This document shows positions 1 to 5,347 of a DNA stretch of 5,359 nt, piece by piece; position 1 is the stretch's first letter; each line of letters starts with the position of its first letter. The position numbers and the translations under genes were made by a program. Where the stretch lies: assembly GCA_030156305.1 (NCBI GenBank), contig JASGMZ010000213.1, forward strand, positions 1 through 5,359, written 5' to 3'. The notes below the pieces were generated by a model, which worked only from the letters and a program-made list of their open reading frames with translations, was not told the origin of the DNA and searched no databases. The DNA is from Bacteroidales bacterium. GTDB taxonomy: Bacteria; Bacteroidota; Bacteroidia; Bacteroidales; UBA12077.

Positions 1-126
1 GATATTGGTGAAAAATTATCCAGCGGAGCCCTTCTAACCAAACTAATCAGAACACGTATAGGAAATTATACCATAGAATCTTCAATTACTTTGCAGGAGT
101 TTGAAAAATTTTTAGTAATTTTGTAA
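1..126 (+). CDS. truB: tRNA pseudouridine-55 synthase TruB, C-terminal end (partial at window edge)
   Basis: The first 126 bases read in frame 1 as 41 codons followed by TAA. The peptide begins DIGEKLSSGALLTKLIRTRI, which matches the conserved C-terminal part of the TruB catalytic domain (family pattern D-G-x-L-x-x-G-A-x-L-x-x-L-x-R-T-x-x-G). TruB converts U55 in the T-loop of elongator tRNAs to pseudouridine. The reading ends about 20 residues after the RTRIG motif, so there is no room for a C-terminal PUA domain; to my knowledge Bacteroidota TruB is often of this short form. The catalytic aspartate and the rest of the protein lie outside the window. The stop is 63 bases before the queA start on the same strand, so co-transcription with queA is plausible. 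The call rests on a short segment but the motif and the queA neighbour agree. Confidence 0.85.
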   Translation, partial: DIGEKLSSGALLTKLIRTRIGNYTIESSITLQEFEKFLVIL

Positions 127-189
127 CCATTTTTTACATAGTGCGTATAAGCAGGGCACTTAAGTATAACCAATAAATCCGTTGTATTG

Positions 190-1239
190 ATGAAGTTATC
201 TCAGTTTAAGTATAATCTTCCAAAAGACCTTATCGCAAAATTTCCGACAGAAAACAGAGACGAATCCCGGTTAATGATTGTTAACCGGGAAACCGGTAAA
301 ATTGAGCATAAAGTTTTTAAAGATATTGTTGATTATGTAGAAGATCAGGATGTGATGGTTTTTAACAATACCAAAGTATTTCCGGCTCGTTTGTATGGAA
401 ATAAAGAAAAAACCGGAGCTAAAATTGAAGTTTTTTTGTTGCGTGAGTTGAACAGGGAGCAACGCTTATGGGATGTATTAGTTGATCCTGCCCGAAAAAT
501 TCGTATTGGCAATAAATTGTATTTTGGCGAAGATGATATATTGGTAGCTGAAGTTATTGATAATACAACCTCACGAGGAAGAACTTTACGATTTTTATTC
601 GATGGTTCTTACGAAGAGTTTAAAAAAACGTTATATGAATTAGGACAAACACCCTTGCCCAAATTTATTAATCGTGAAGTATTACCTGAAGACAGAGAAA
701 GATATCAAACCATTTATGCAAAGCATGAAGGAGCTGTTGCAGCACCAACTGCCGGAATGCATTTTAGCCGCGAATTATTAAAAAGATTGGAAATTAAAGG
801 GGTTAATTTTGCTGAAATAACACTTCATGTAGGCCTTGGAAACTTTAGATCCGTAGATGTTGAGGACCTTACAAAGCATAAAATGGATTCGGAAAAGATT
901 CATATTACGAACGAAGCGGTTAAAAAGGTAAATGAGGCAAAGGATAAAAAGAAAAATATTGTAGCTGTTGGTACAACGGTATTACGAACATTGGAATCAT
1001 CTGTTTCAACTACAGGCCATTTAAAACCTTTCGATGGATGGACCAATAAATTTATTTTCCCGCCATACGAGGTTCAGGTACCCAACATGATGGTTTCAAA
1101 TTTTCATTTACCCTATTCAACCCTGCTAATGATGGTTTGTGCTTTTGGCGGATTTGATGTAATAATTAATGCTTATAAAGAAGCCGTAAAAGAGAAGTAC
1201 CGTTTTGGAACTTATGGCGATGCAATGCTTATAATTTAG
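190..1239 (+). CDS. queA: S-adenosylmethionine:tRNA ribosyltransferase-isomerase (QueA)
   Basis: QueA transfers and isomerises the ribosyl moiety of S-adenosylmethionine onto the 7-aminomethyl-7-deazaguanine at the wobble position (34) of GUN-anticodon tRNAs, giving epoxyqueuosine, the penultimate step of queuosine synthesis. It acts in the cytoplasm. The 349-residue product is close to the usual length of about 340-360. Family motifs seen in order are NNTKVFPARL (59-68), a central PLPKFI (155-160), RYQTIYA (171-177), GAVAAPTAGMHF (181-192), TLHVGLGNFR (211-220), HKMDSE (230-235), GTTVLRTLES (261-270), FHLPYSTLLMMV (305-316) and a C-terminal RFGTYGDAMLI (338-348). It looks full-length and intact. 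I start at ATG 190 (MKLSQFKYNLP, the family's usual beginning) rather than at the in-frame TTG at 187, which only adds one residue. No Shine-Dalgarno sequence precedes it, as is normal in Bacteroidota. It lies 63 bases after truB and converges with the dehydrogenase gene. Confidence 0.97.
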   Translation: MKLSQFKYNLPKDLIAKFPTENRDESRLMIVNRETGKIEHKVFKDIVDYVEDQDVMVFNNTKVFPARLYGNKEKTGAKIEVFLLRELNREQRLWDVLVDPARKIRIGNKLYFGEDDILVAEVIDNTTSRGRTLRFLFDGSYEEFKKTLYELGQTPLPKFINREVLPEDRERYQTIYAKHEGAVAAPTAGMHFSRELLKRLEIKGVNFAEITLHVGLGNFRSVDVEDLTKHKMDSEKIHITNEAVKKVNEAKDKKKNIVAVGTTVLRTLESSVSTTGHLKPFDGWTNKFIFPPYEVQVPNMMVSNFHLPYSTLLMMVCAFGGFDVIINAYKEAVKEKYRFGTYGDAMLII

Positions 1240-1281
1240 TAGATTTTTAGATAGTGCATCTTAGAAAACACCAGTTTTTTT

Positions 1282-1408
1282 TAGTGGCGTAATAAAAAAC
1301 GTCAAGAACAAGGCGTGCGAAGAATTGGCAGCCATGAGTTTACTGACGTAAATGACTGGTTGCCAATGCGAGCGTAACGCAGTTATTGACGTTTTCTTAT
1401 AGCCACTA
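1282..1408. repeat. Large imperfect palindrome (REP/MITE-like element) between convergent genes
   Basis: Nested inverted-repeat blocks line up as one long hairpin. TAGTGGC (1282-1288) pairs with GCCACTA (1402-1408). AAAACGTCAA (1296-1305) pairs perfectly with TTGACGTTTT (1386-1395). ATTGGCAGCCA (1324-1334) pairs with TGGTTGCCAAT (1357-1367) with one wobble. A small inner stem TTTAC (1339-1343) / GTAAA (1348-1352) closes on the loop TGAC. Between the second and third blocks the arms differ more (GGCGTGCGA on the left, GCGAGCGTAACGC on the right). The element is richer in GC than the flanking DNA and has no open reading frame that looks like a gene. Its form fits a dispersed palindromic repeat or a transposase-less element; a role as an RNA 3'-end stabiliser for queA or the opposite transcript is also possible. 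Copy number cannot be seen from one window. Confidence 0.7.
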
Positions 1409-1415
1409 GATAAAC

Positions 1416-1453
1416 AAAATTGGGTTAACGATAAAATGTTAACCCAATTTTTT
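1416..1453. terminator. Bidirectional intrinsic terminator between queA and the dehydrogenase gene
   Basis: A perfect 14-bp inverted repeat, AAAATTGGGTTAAC (1416-1429) and GTTAACCCAATTTT (1438-1451), encloses an 8-base loop. On the plus strand the stem runs into a T tract (1448-1453), as expected for Rho-independent termination of queA. On the minus strand the A-rich left flank (1412-1419) gives a TTTTGTTT tail, so the same hairpin can end the dehydrogenase transcript, whose stop codon is at 1471-1469. The stem is AT-rich apart from the GGGTTAAC core. Its position between convergent genes fits shared use. Confidence 0.85.
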
Positions 1454-1468
1454 ATGTCTTATATCATT

Positions 1469-2413
1469 TTAGTGCATTACATTTTGAGGTTTCCCAGCCA
1501 TCCATTGAGAAATATTATCGATGACAATTTTTCCTCTTAATTGAATGGCTTCTTTTGTTGCATACCCTATATGTGGGAATAGTATGGTGTTGGGTGCTTC
1601 AAACAGGGGATGATTTTTATCCAGCGGAGGTTCTTTTTCATAAACATCAATAGCCGCTCCGGCAATATTATTGTTTTTTAAAGCAGATGCTAAAGCATGG
1701 TAATCAACAACCGGCCCACGAGCAGTATTGATTAGGATCGCTGTTTTTTTCATTAAGTTAATTTCATTTTCACCAACCAGATGTTTCGTTTCTTTGGTTA
1801 GCGGTACATGTAGCGAAACAATGTCGCTGTTTTTTAATAAATAATCTAAATTTGAAAATTCAACATTAGGAATAGCTTTTTTAGATCGATTAAAAGCCAG
1901 TACTTTACAGCCAAAAGCATTGGCTAAGCGGGCAACTTGAGAACCAATTTGTCCTGTTCCAATAATGCCGAATGTTTTTCCATGTAACTCAGAACCTAAA
2001 AAACCTTGTCGATCGGATAAGTTTCTGGTTTGATGGTCACTCCACAAAATTTTGCGATATAGGTTAATCGCAGCTCCTATGGTTAACTCCGAAACAGCAT
2101 GATTCGAATATCCGGCTGCATTTGAAACAACAATACCTTTTTCTCGGCATATATCCATTGCAATATGATCAACGCCGGCAAATGCTACAGAAATCATTTT
2201 TAAGTCAGGGCATTGTAAGATGACATTTCCTGATAGTGGAAGATTACTTAAAATGATAACCTCGGCTTCTTTAGCTCTTTCAATAAGCTCTTTTTCATTT
2301 TGTGGTTTACGATCGTAATGGATCAATTCATGCCCTGCACGTTTAAAATTTGTTTCTATTTTTTTCAGATCATCAGGATTGATGCCAATGGGTTCTATTT
2401 GTACAATTTTCAT
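1469..2413 (-). CDS. D-isomer-specific 2-hydroxyacid dehydrogenase (NAD(P)-dependent)
   Basis: This enzyme family reduces 2-keto acids to D-2-hydroxyacids, or the reverse, in the cytoplasm; members include glyoxylate/hydroxypyruvate reductase, D-lactate dehydrogenase and phosphoglycerate dehydrogenase. The product has 314 residues, a usual length for the short form without an ACT domain. Visible are the N-terminal substrate-domain segment with AGVDHI (79-84), the Rossmann motif GIIGTGQIG (149-157, GxGxxG at 152-157), and the catalytic set Arg232 (NTARGPVVD), Glu261 (DVYEKEPP) and His281 (FPHIGYAT). After the second Rossmann strand the sequence is AFNRSKK (173-179), with Asn-Arg-Ser where NAD-specific members carry an acidic residue, which suggests NADP(H). 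The substrate cannot be told; hydroxypyruvate/glyoxylate reductase is the best guess. An upstream in-frame ATG at 2467 would add 18 residues but lies within the tsf terminator and gives a non-family N terminus, so I start at MKIVQIEP. It follows tsf on the same strand but is probably transcribed separately. Confidence 0.9.
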   Translation of the reverse strand: MKIVQIEPIGINPDDLKKIETNFKRAGHELIHYDRKPQNEKELIERAKEAEVIILSNLPLSGNVILQCPDLKMISVAFAGVDHIAMDICREKGIVVSNAAGYSNHAVSELTIGAAINLYRKILWSDHQTRNLSDRQGFLGSELHGKTFGIIGTGQIGSQVARLANAFGCKVLAFNRSKKAIPNVEFSNLDYLLKNSDIVSLHVPLTKETKHLVGENEINLMKKTAILINTARGPVVDYHALASALKNNNIAGAAIDVYEKEPPLDKNHPLFEAPNTILFPHIGYATKEAIQLRGKIVIDNISQWMAGKPQNVMH

Positions 2414-2430
2414 CGTTAATATAATTTTAT

Positions 2431-2467
2431 TTCGCGTTAAAAATAATGAATAAAAAAAGGAGCTCAA
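2431..2467 (-). promoter_or_regulatory. Candidate Bacteroidota promoter for the dehydrogenase gene, overlapping the tsf terminator
   Basis: Read on the minus strand, TTG (2467-2465, preceded by T so TTTG) is followed after 19 bases by TATTTTTA (2445-2438). This matches the Bacteroidota -33/-7 pattern TTTG-N19-TAnnTTTG except for the final base. It would start RNA near 2431, about 18 bases before the ATG at 2413. The -33 element sits in the downstream arm and loop edge of the tsf terminator hairpin. This is inference from a short AT-rich match. Confidence 0.4.
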
Positions 2468-2483
2468 AAAAATTGAACTCCTT
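2452..2483 (-). terminator. Intrinsic terminator after tsf
   Basis: On the minus strand AAGGAGTTCA (2483-2474) pairs with TGAGCTCCTT (2466-2457), a 10-bp stem with one G-U wobble and a 7-base loop, followed at once by a run of T extending to 2452. It begins 22 bases past the tsf stop codon. It is a standard Rho-independent terminator and marks the end of the rplM-rpsI-rpsB-tsf operon. It also argues against starting the dehydrogenase at the upstream ATG at 2467. Confidence 0.88.
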
Positions 2484-2505
2484 AAAATTATATCTCTACA
2501 ATTTA

Positions 2506-3336
2506 TTATTGTTTAATAGAATATCTTTTAAAAGCTTTAATTGTAAGCTCTTTATCTGCTTGTTGCAGATATTGTTTAATCGACATTTTACTGTCTTTGA
2601 TAAAAGCCTGGTTTACTAAAGTATTTTCTTTGTAGAATTTGCCTAATTTACCCTCGGCAATTTTGTCTACTAAATTTTCGGGTTTTCCTTCAGCAAGGGC
2701 CTGGTGTCTTCCAATTTCCAATTCTTTTTCGATTACTTCCTGTGGAACCTGATTTTCGTCAACAGCTACAGGATTCATTGCAGCAACTTGCATAGCAACA
2801 TCTTTACCTACTTGCTCGTCAACACCTGCTTTGTTAAAACCTACTAAAGTAGCCAGTTTTTTGTCGCTATGGATATAAGCAGAGATATATTCAGCTTCTA
2901 ATTTATCAAAAAACGAAAGTTCAATTTTTTCTCCAATAATACCCGATTGTTCAACAACAATATCACCAATAGTTTTACCATCTATTTCGATTTGTTTTAA
3001 AGCATCAATGTCAGCGGGGAAATTTTCAACTGCTTTATTTAATATTTTTTCAGCAACAGCGACAAAGTCATTGTTTTTAGCAACAAAATCGGTTTCGCAG
3101 TTTAATGAGATAATTGCGCCTTTAGTATTATCATCGTTTGTTTTTGCCAGCACAACACCTTCGCTTGCTTCTCGGTCAGAACGTTTGTTGGCAATTGCCT
3201 GTCCTCTTTCACGTATAATTTGGGTTGCTTTATCGAAATCTCCGTCAGCTTCTACAAGTGCTTTTTTGCAATCCATCATTCCGGCACCGGTACTTTTTCT
3301 TAACTTATTAACGTCGGATGCAGTTATTTGAGCCAT
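2506..3336 (-). CDS. tsf: Translation elongation factor Ts (EF-Ts)
   Basis: EF-Ts is the nucleotide exchange factor that releases GDP from EF-Tu so it can bind GTP and aminoacyl-tRNA again. The 276-residue product is a normal size. The N-terminal UBA-like domain carries the family signature LRKSTGAGMMDCKKAL (12-27), followed by the FDKATQIIRERG helix (34-45). The core contact motif NCETDFVAKN (79-88) includes the TDFV stretch that inserts into EF-Tu. The dimerisation/coiled-coil part follows, with VAAMNP (184-189), GKPENLVDKIAEGKLGKF (217-234) and the C-terminal QAFIKD plus MSIKQYL (243-257). The start MAQITASDVNKLR is typical for this phylum. No Shine-Dalgarno is seen; the 28 bases between the rpsB stop and this ATG are A-rich on the coding strand. 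It is the last gene of the rplM-rpsI-rpsB-tsf operon and is followed by an intrinsic terminator. Confidence 0.98.
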   Translation of the reverse strand: MAQITASDVNKLRKSTGAGMMDCKKALVEADGDFDKATQIIRERGQAIANKRSDREASEGVVLAKTNDDNTKGAIISLNCETDFVAKNNDFVAVAEKILNKAVENFPADIDALKQIEIDGKTIGDIVVEQSGIIGEKIELSFFDKLEAEYISAYIHSDKKLATLVGFNKAGVDEQVGKDVAMQVAAMNPVAVDENQVPQEVIEKELEIGRHQALAEGKPENLVDKIAEGKLGKFYKENTLVNQAFIKDSKMSIKQYLQQADKELTIKAFKRYSIKQ

Positions 3337-3364
3337 CTTTTATAATTTTTTCAATGTTAACTAA

Positions 3365-4276
3365 TTATTCTTTTGTTTCTTTTTTTGTTTCTTCAGCTTC
3401 GTTATTCTCATTTTTTGTTTCAGCAGCTTCAGCATTATCTTTTTCAGCTTTGGCTTCTCGGTTTTCTACCTCTTTCTTTTCTTCTCCTTCATTTTTTGAT
3501 TTTCGTGCGCTTGATTTCTTAGCATCACCAGCCGGTTTCCTGGCGCTTTTTTGTTTTTCTTTAGCACCCCCCTCTTTTTCTCTCTCCATCTTTCTCTCTT
3601 CCAATCCTTCTTTTATCGCATCAGTTACTTTGTCTATGATTAAAGAGATCGATTTTGATGCATCATCATTCGCAGGGATCGGGAAATCAATATTACTGGG
3701 GTCTGAATTGGTATCAACAATAGCAAATAAAGGGATATTTAGTCGTTGTGCTTCACGAACCGCAATGTATTCTTTTGATACATCAACCACAAACATTGCT
3801 GCTGGAAGGCGGGTCATATCGGCAATACTTCCTAACATTTTTTCCAGCTTGGCTCTTTGTCGGGTGATTTGTAACTTTTCTCTTTTGGCTAAGTTGTCAA
3901 AAGTACCATCCGTAGCCATCTTGTCTATAGTAGACATTCTTTTTACAGCTCTTCTGATGGTTGGGAAATTCGTTAACATTCCACCTGGCCAACGTTCAGT
4001 AACATAAGGCATTTTTGTTGGAGCAACTTTTTCTGCTACAATATCTTTTGCTTGTTTTTTTGTGGCTACAAATAATATTTTCCTGCCCGATTTTGCAATT
4101 TGTTTTAAAGCATTACATGCTTCATTTAATTTGGCTTCTGTTTTTTGCAAATCAATAATGTGTATCCCATTGCGTTCCATAAAAACATATGGAGCCATGG
4201 CAGGATTCCATTTTCTTTTGAGGTGTCCAAAGTGTACACCTGCTTCTAACAATTCATTAAAACTTGTTCTTGACAT
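3365..4276 (-). CDS. rpsB: 30S ribosomal protein S2 with a long charged C-terminal tail
   Basis: S2 binds late to the 30S subunit between head and body and is needed for S1 binding in bacteria that have S1. Family motifs are LLEAGVHFGHLKRKWNPAM (9-27), IIDLQKT (40-46), FVATKKQA (69-76), ERWPGGMLTNF (94-104) and the second signature VVDVSKEYIAVREAQRLNIP (163-182), continuing into DTNSDPSNIDFPIPANDD (188-205). The conserved fold ends near residue 227. After it come about 75 residues made almost only of Lys, Glu, Ala, Asn, Arg and Ser, predicted to be disordered. This brings the protein to 303 residues, against roughly 230-260 for common S2. The tail is in frame, with no sign of a frameshift, and ends at a TAA 28 bases before tsf. 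Linkage to tsf is conserved across bacteria. The 102-base gap to rpsI upstream holds a hairpin that may regulate this gene. Confidence 0.98.
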   Translation of the reverse strand: MSRTSFNELLEAGVHFGHLKRKWNPAMAPYVFMERNGIHIIDLQKTEAKLNEACNALKQIAKSGRKILFVATKKQAKDIVAEKVAPTKMPYVTERWPGGMLTNFPTIRRAVKRMSTIDKMATDGTFDNLAKREKLQITRQRAKLEKMLGSIADMTRLPAAMFVVDVSKEYIAVREAQRLNIPLFAIVDTNSDPSNIDFPIPANDDASKSISLIIDKVTDAIKEGLEERKMEREKEGGAKEKQKSARKPAGDAKKSSARKSKNEGEEKKEVENREAKAEKDNAEAAETKNENNEAEETKKETKE

Positions 4277-4311
4277 TTTTTGATTTTTTTCGTTTACATT
4301 CTTTATTTAGC

Positions 4312-4349
4312 AATTATTGAGTAACTCCGTTGCGGAGGTCTCAACAATT
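4312..4349 (-). promoter_or_regulatory. Hairpin in the rpsI-rpsB gap (candidate rpsB leader structure)
   Basis: On the minus strand an outer stem AATTGTTGAG (4349-4340) pairs with CTCAATAATT (4321-4312), 10 bp with one G-U wobble. An inner stem CTCCG (4337-4333) pairs with CGGAG (4329-4325) around the loop CAA, with a small internal loop between the two stems. The structure ends 35 bases before the rpsB ATG. It is not followed by a U tract, so it is not a standard intrinsic terminator. S2 is known to repress its own operon through the rpsB leader in E. coli; a comparable role here is inference. An RNA processing site or weak attenuator between rpsI and rpsB is another option. Confidence 0.5.
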
Positions 4350-4378
4350 TAGATACTAAACGGATAATTATATAATTC

Positions 4379-4765
4379 TTATCGTTTACTAAATTGAAAC
4401 TGCTTGCGCGCTTTGGGTTGTCCTGGTTTTTTACGCTCTACTACTCTTGAATCACGCATTAAGAATCCGGCTTTCTTTAAAGCATCTCTAAATTCAGGAT
4501 TAGCTTTGTTTAAAGCTCTTGAGATTCCTAATCTTACCGCTTCGGCTTGTCCTTTTATTCCACCACCGTAAATATTAACTTTTACATCATATTTACCTTT
4601 AACCTCTAATAAATTTAGGGGTTGATTAGCAATATACTGTAATGATTTTGTGGTAAAAAAATCTTCAATTCCTCGGTTGTTAATAGTGAAATTACCTTTT
4701 CCCTCGCTTAAATAAACCCTGGCAACAGCGGATTTTCTTCTTCCTAAAGCATTTATTACTTCCAT
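4379..4765 (-). CDS. rpsI: 30S ribosomal protein S9
   Basis: S9 sits in the 30S head, with its extended C-terminal tail reaching the P-site tRNA anticodon. The 128-residue protein has the usual length. Seen are the N-terminal ALGRRKSAVARVYL (6-19), GKGNFTINNRG (22-32), the family signature GGGIKGQAEAVRLGISRAL (67-85), DSRVVERKKPGQPKARKQF (105-123) and the C-terminal Ser-Lys-Arg that contacts tRNA. Its ATG is only 5 bases after the rplM stop, so the two are translated from one message, the standard L13-S9 pair. No Shine-Dalgarno precedes it; translational coupling from rplM is likely. A 102-base gap with a hairpin separates it from rpsB. Confidence 0.98.
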   Translation of the reverse strand: MEVINALGRRKSAVARVYLSEGKGNFTINNRGIEDFFTTKSLQYIANQPLNLLEVKGKYDVKVNIYGGGIKGQAEAVRLGISRALNKANPEFRDALKKAGFLMRDSRVVERKKPGQPKARKQFQFSKR

Positions 4766-4770
4766 ACTTA

Positions 4771-5226
4771 TTATTTAATTGAATTTAAATCTACTTTTTT
4801 TGGTTTTTGAGCTTCGTGCTGATGTTCGCTGCCTTCATATACATAAAGATTCCTGTAAAGTTCACTTCCTAATCGGTTTTTTGGAAGCATCCCTTTTACA
4901 GCCTTTTCGACAACTTTGATAGGTTGCTTTGAGAACAACTCCTCAGGGGTAGTTGTTTTCTGGCCTCCCGGATAACCTGAATGACTAATATATTGTTTTT
5001 GTGTCATTTTGTTTCCTGTTAGCTTTACTTCGCTGGCATTAATAATAATTACATTATCACCACAATCAACATGTGGGGTAAAAGAAGGTTTGTTTTTCCC
5101 TCTTAAAATTTTTGCAACCTTAGAAGCTAACCGGCCGAGAACCTCATCTTTTGCGTCAACAAGCACCCAGTTTTTTTCTACAGTAGCTTTGTTTGCTGAT
5201 ACTGTTTTGTAACTTAATGTATCCAC
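4771..5226 (-). CDS. rplM: 50S ribosomal protein L13, GTG start
   Basis: L13 is an early-assembling 50S protein that binds 23S rRNA. The 151-residue product is a typical bacterial length. Motifs are NWVLVDAKDEVLGRLASKVAKILRG split across 19-43, FTPHVDCGDNVIIINA (49-64), the LTGNK segment (69-73), the YISHSGYPGG stretch (79-88) and the L13 signature VKGMLPKNRLGSELYRNLYV (110-129), followed by GSEHQHEAQKP (132-142). The start codon is GTG at 5226-5224, which gives MDTLSYKT, the conserved beginning of L13 in Bacteroidota. An AGGAG lies 6 bases upstream, so the GTG start is well supported even though most genes here lack such a site. It is the first gene of the rplM-rpsI-rpsB-tsf operon and is preceded by a strong promoter-like sequence. 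Confidence 0.97.
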   Translation of the reverse strand: MDTLSYKTVSANKATVEKNWVLVDAKDEVLGRLASKVAKILRGKNKPSFTPHVDCGDNVIIINASEVKLTGNKMTQKQYISHSGYPGGQKTTTPEELFSKQPIKVVEKAVKGMLPKNRLGSELYRNLYVYEGSEHQHEAQKPKKVDLNSIK

Positions 5227-5232
5227 TTTATA

Positions 5233-5237
5233 CTCCT
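5233..5237 (-). promoter_or_regulatory. rplM: Shine-Dalgarno site of rplM
   Basis: The minus strand reads AGGAG followed by 6 bases (TATAAA) and the GTG start codon, an ideal Shine-Dalgarno spacing. None of the other starts in the window (queA, the dehydrogenase, tsf, rpsB, rpsI) has such a site, in line with the phylum's usual lack of them. It decides the choice of GTG as the rplM start. Confidence 0.75.
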
Positions 5238-5283
5238 AACTTTTTAATTAATACCTATATACAATTATACAAGCTGTATTTTG

Positions 5284-5319
5284 CGGATTGCAAAAATACA
5301 ATTATTTTTTATAAATCAA
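5284..5319 (-). promoter_or_regulatory. Bacteroidota-type promoter of the rplM-rpsI-rpsB-tsf operon
   Basis: On the minus strand TTG (5319-5317) and TATTTTTG (5298-5291) are separated by 18 bases. TATTTTTG matches the Bacteroidota -7 box TAnnTTTG at every fixed position, and the TTG fits the -33 element at the usual spacing. RNA would begin near 5284, leaving a 5' leader of about 58 bases before the GTG of rplM. This is the only strong promoter match upstream of the operon in the window. The match and spacing are seen; activity is inferred. Confidence 0.7.
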
Positions 5320-5324
5320 GAAAA

Positions 5325-5347
5325 TATCAACAAATTATTTGTTAATA
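5325..5347. promoter_or_regulatory. AT-rich near-perfect palindrome upstream of the rplM promoter (possible operator)
   Basis: AACAAAT (5329-5335) and ATTTGTT (5337-5343) form a perfect inverted repeat around one base. The match continues outwards for three more pairs (TAT 5325-5327 with ATA 5345-5347) after one mismatch, giving 10 of 11 paired positions. It sits just upstream of the -33 element, at roughly -41 to -63 from the predicted RNA start. The size fits a dimeric regulator's binding site, but chance palindromes are common in such AT-rich DNA. No gene is visible in 5227-5359. Confidence 0.35.

Noticed and set aside
127..189. A preQ1 riboswitch or other regulatory RNA before queA, prompted by the inverted repeat AGTGC (140-144) / GCACT (156-160)
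   Set aside because: The 5-bp stem with an 11-base loop is weak. I see no preQ1-type pseudoknot with its A-rich tail, and no terminator or Shine-Dalgarno that it could control. No promoter match is clear either.
271..462. Minus-strand open frame inside queA
   Set aside because: It is a 63-codon shadow of queA with no family resemblance and no start signal.
2414..2467. 18-residue N-terminal extension of the dehydrogenase (ATG at 2467)
   Set aside because: It would place the start codon inside the tsf terminator hairpin, and the extension is unlike the family, whose proteins begin with the beta strand seen at MKIVQIEP.
3008..3331. Plus-strand open frame opposite tsf
   Set aside because: It is fully contained antisense to tsf and has no recognisable motif.
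3318..4007. Long plus-strand open frame (229 codons) opposite rpsB
   Set aside because: It lies antisense to rpsB, and its Ser/Phe/Ala-rich product mirrors the Lys/Glu/Ala codons of the S2 tail. It resembles no known family, and rpsB is certain.
4062..4283. Plus-strand open frame opposite the 5' part of rpsB
   Set aside because: It is antisense to a certain ribosomal protein gene and is explained by its codon composition.
5009..5212. Plus-strand open frame opposite rplM
   Set aside because: It is antisense to a certain ribosomal protein gene, with no support of its own.
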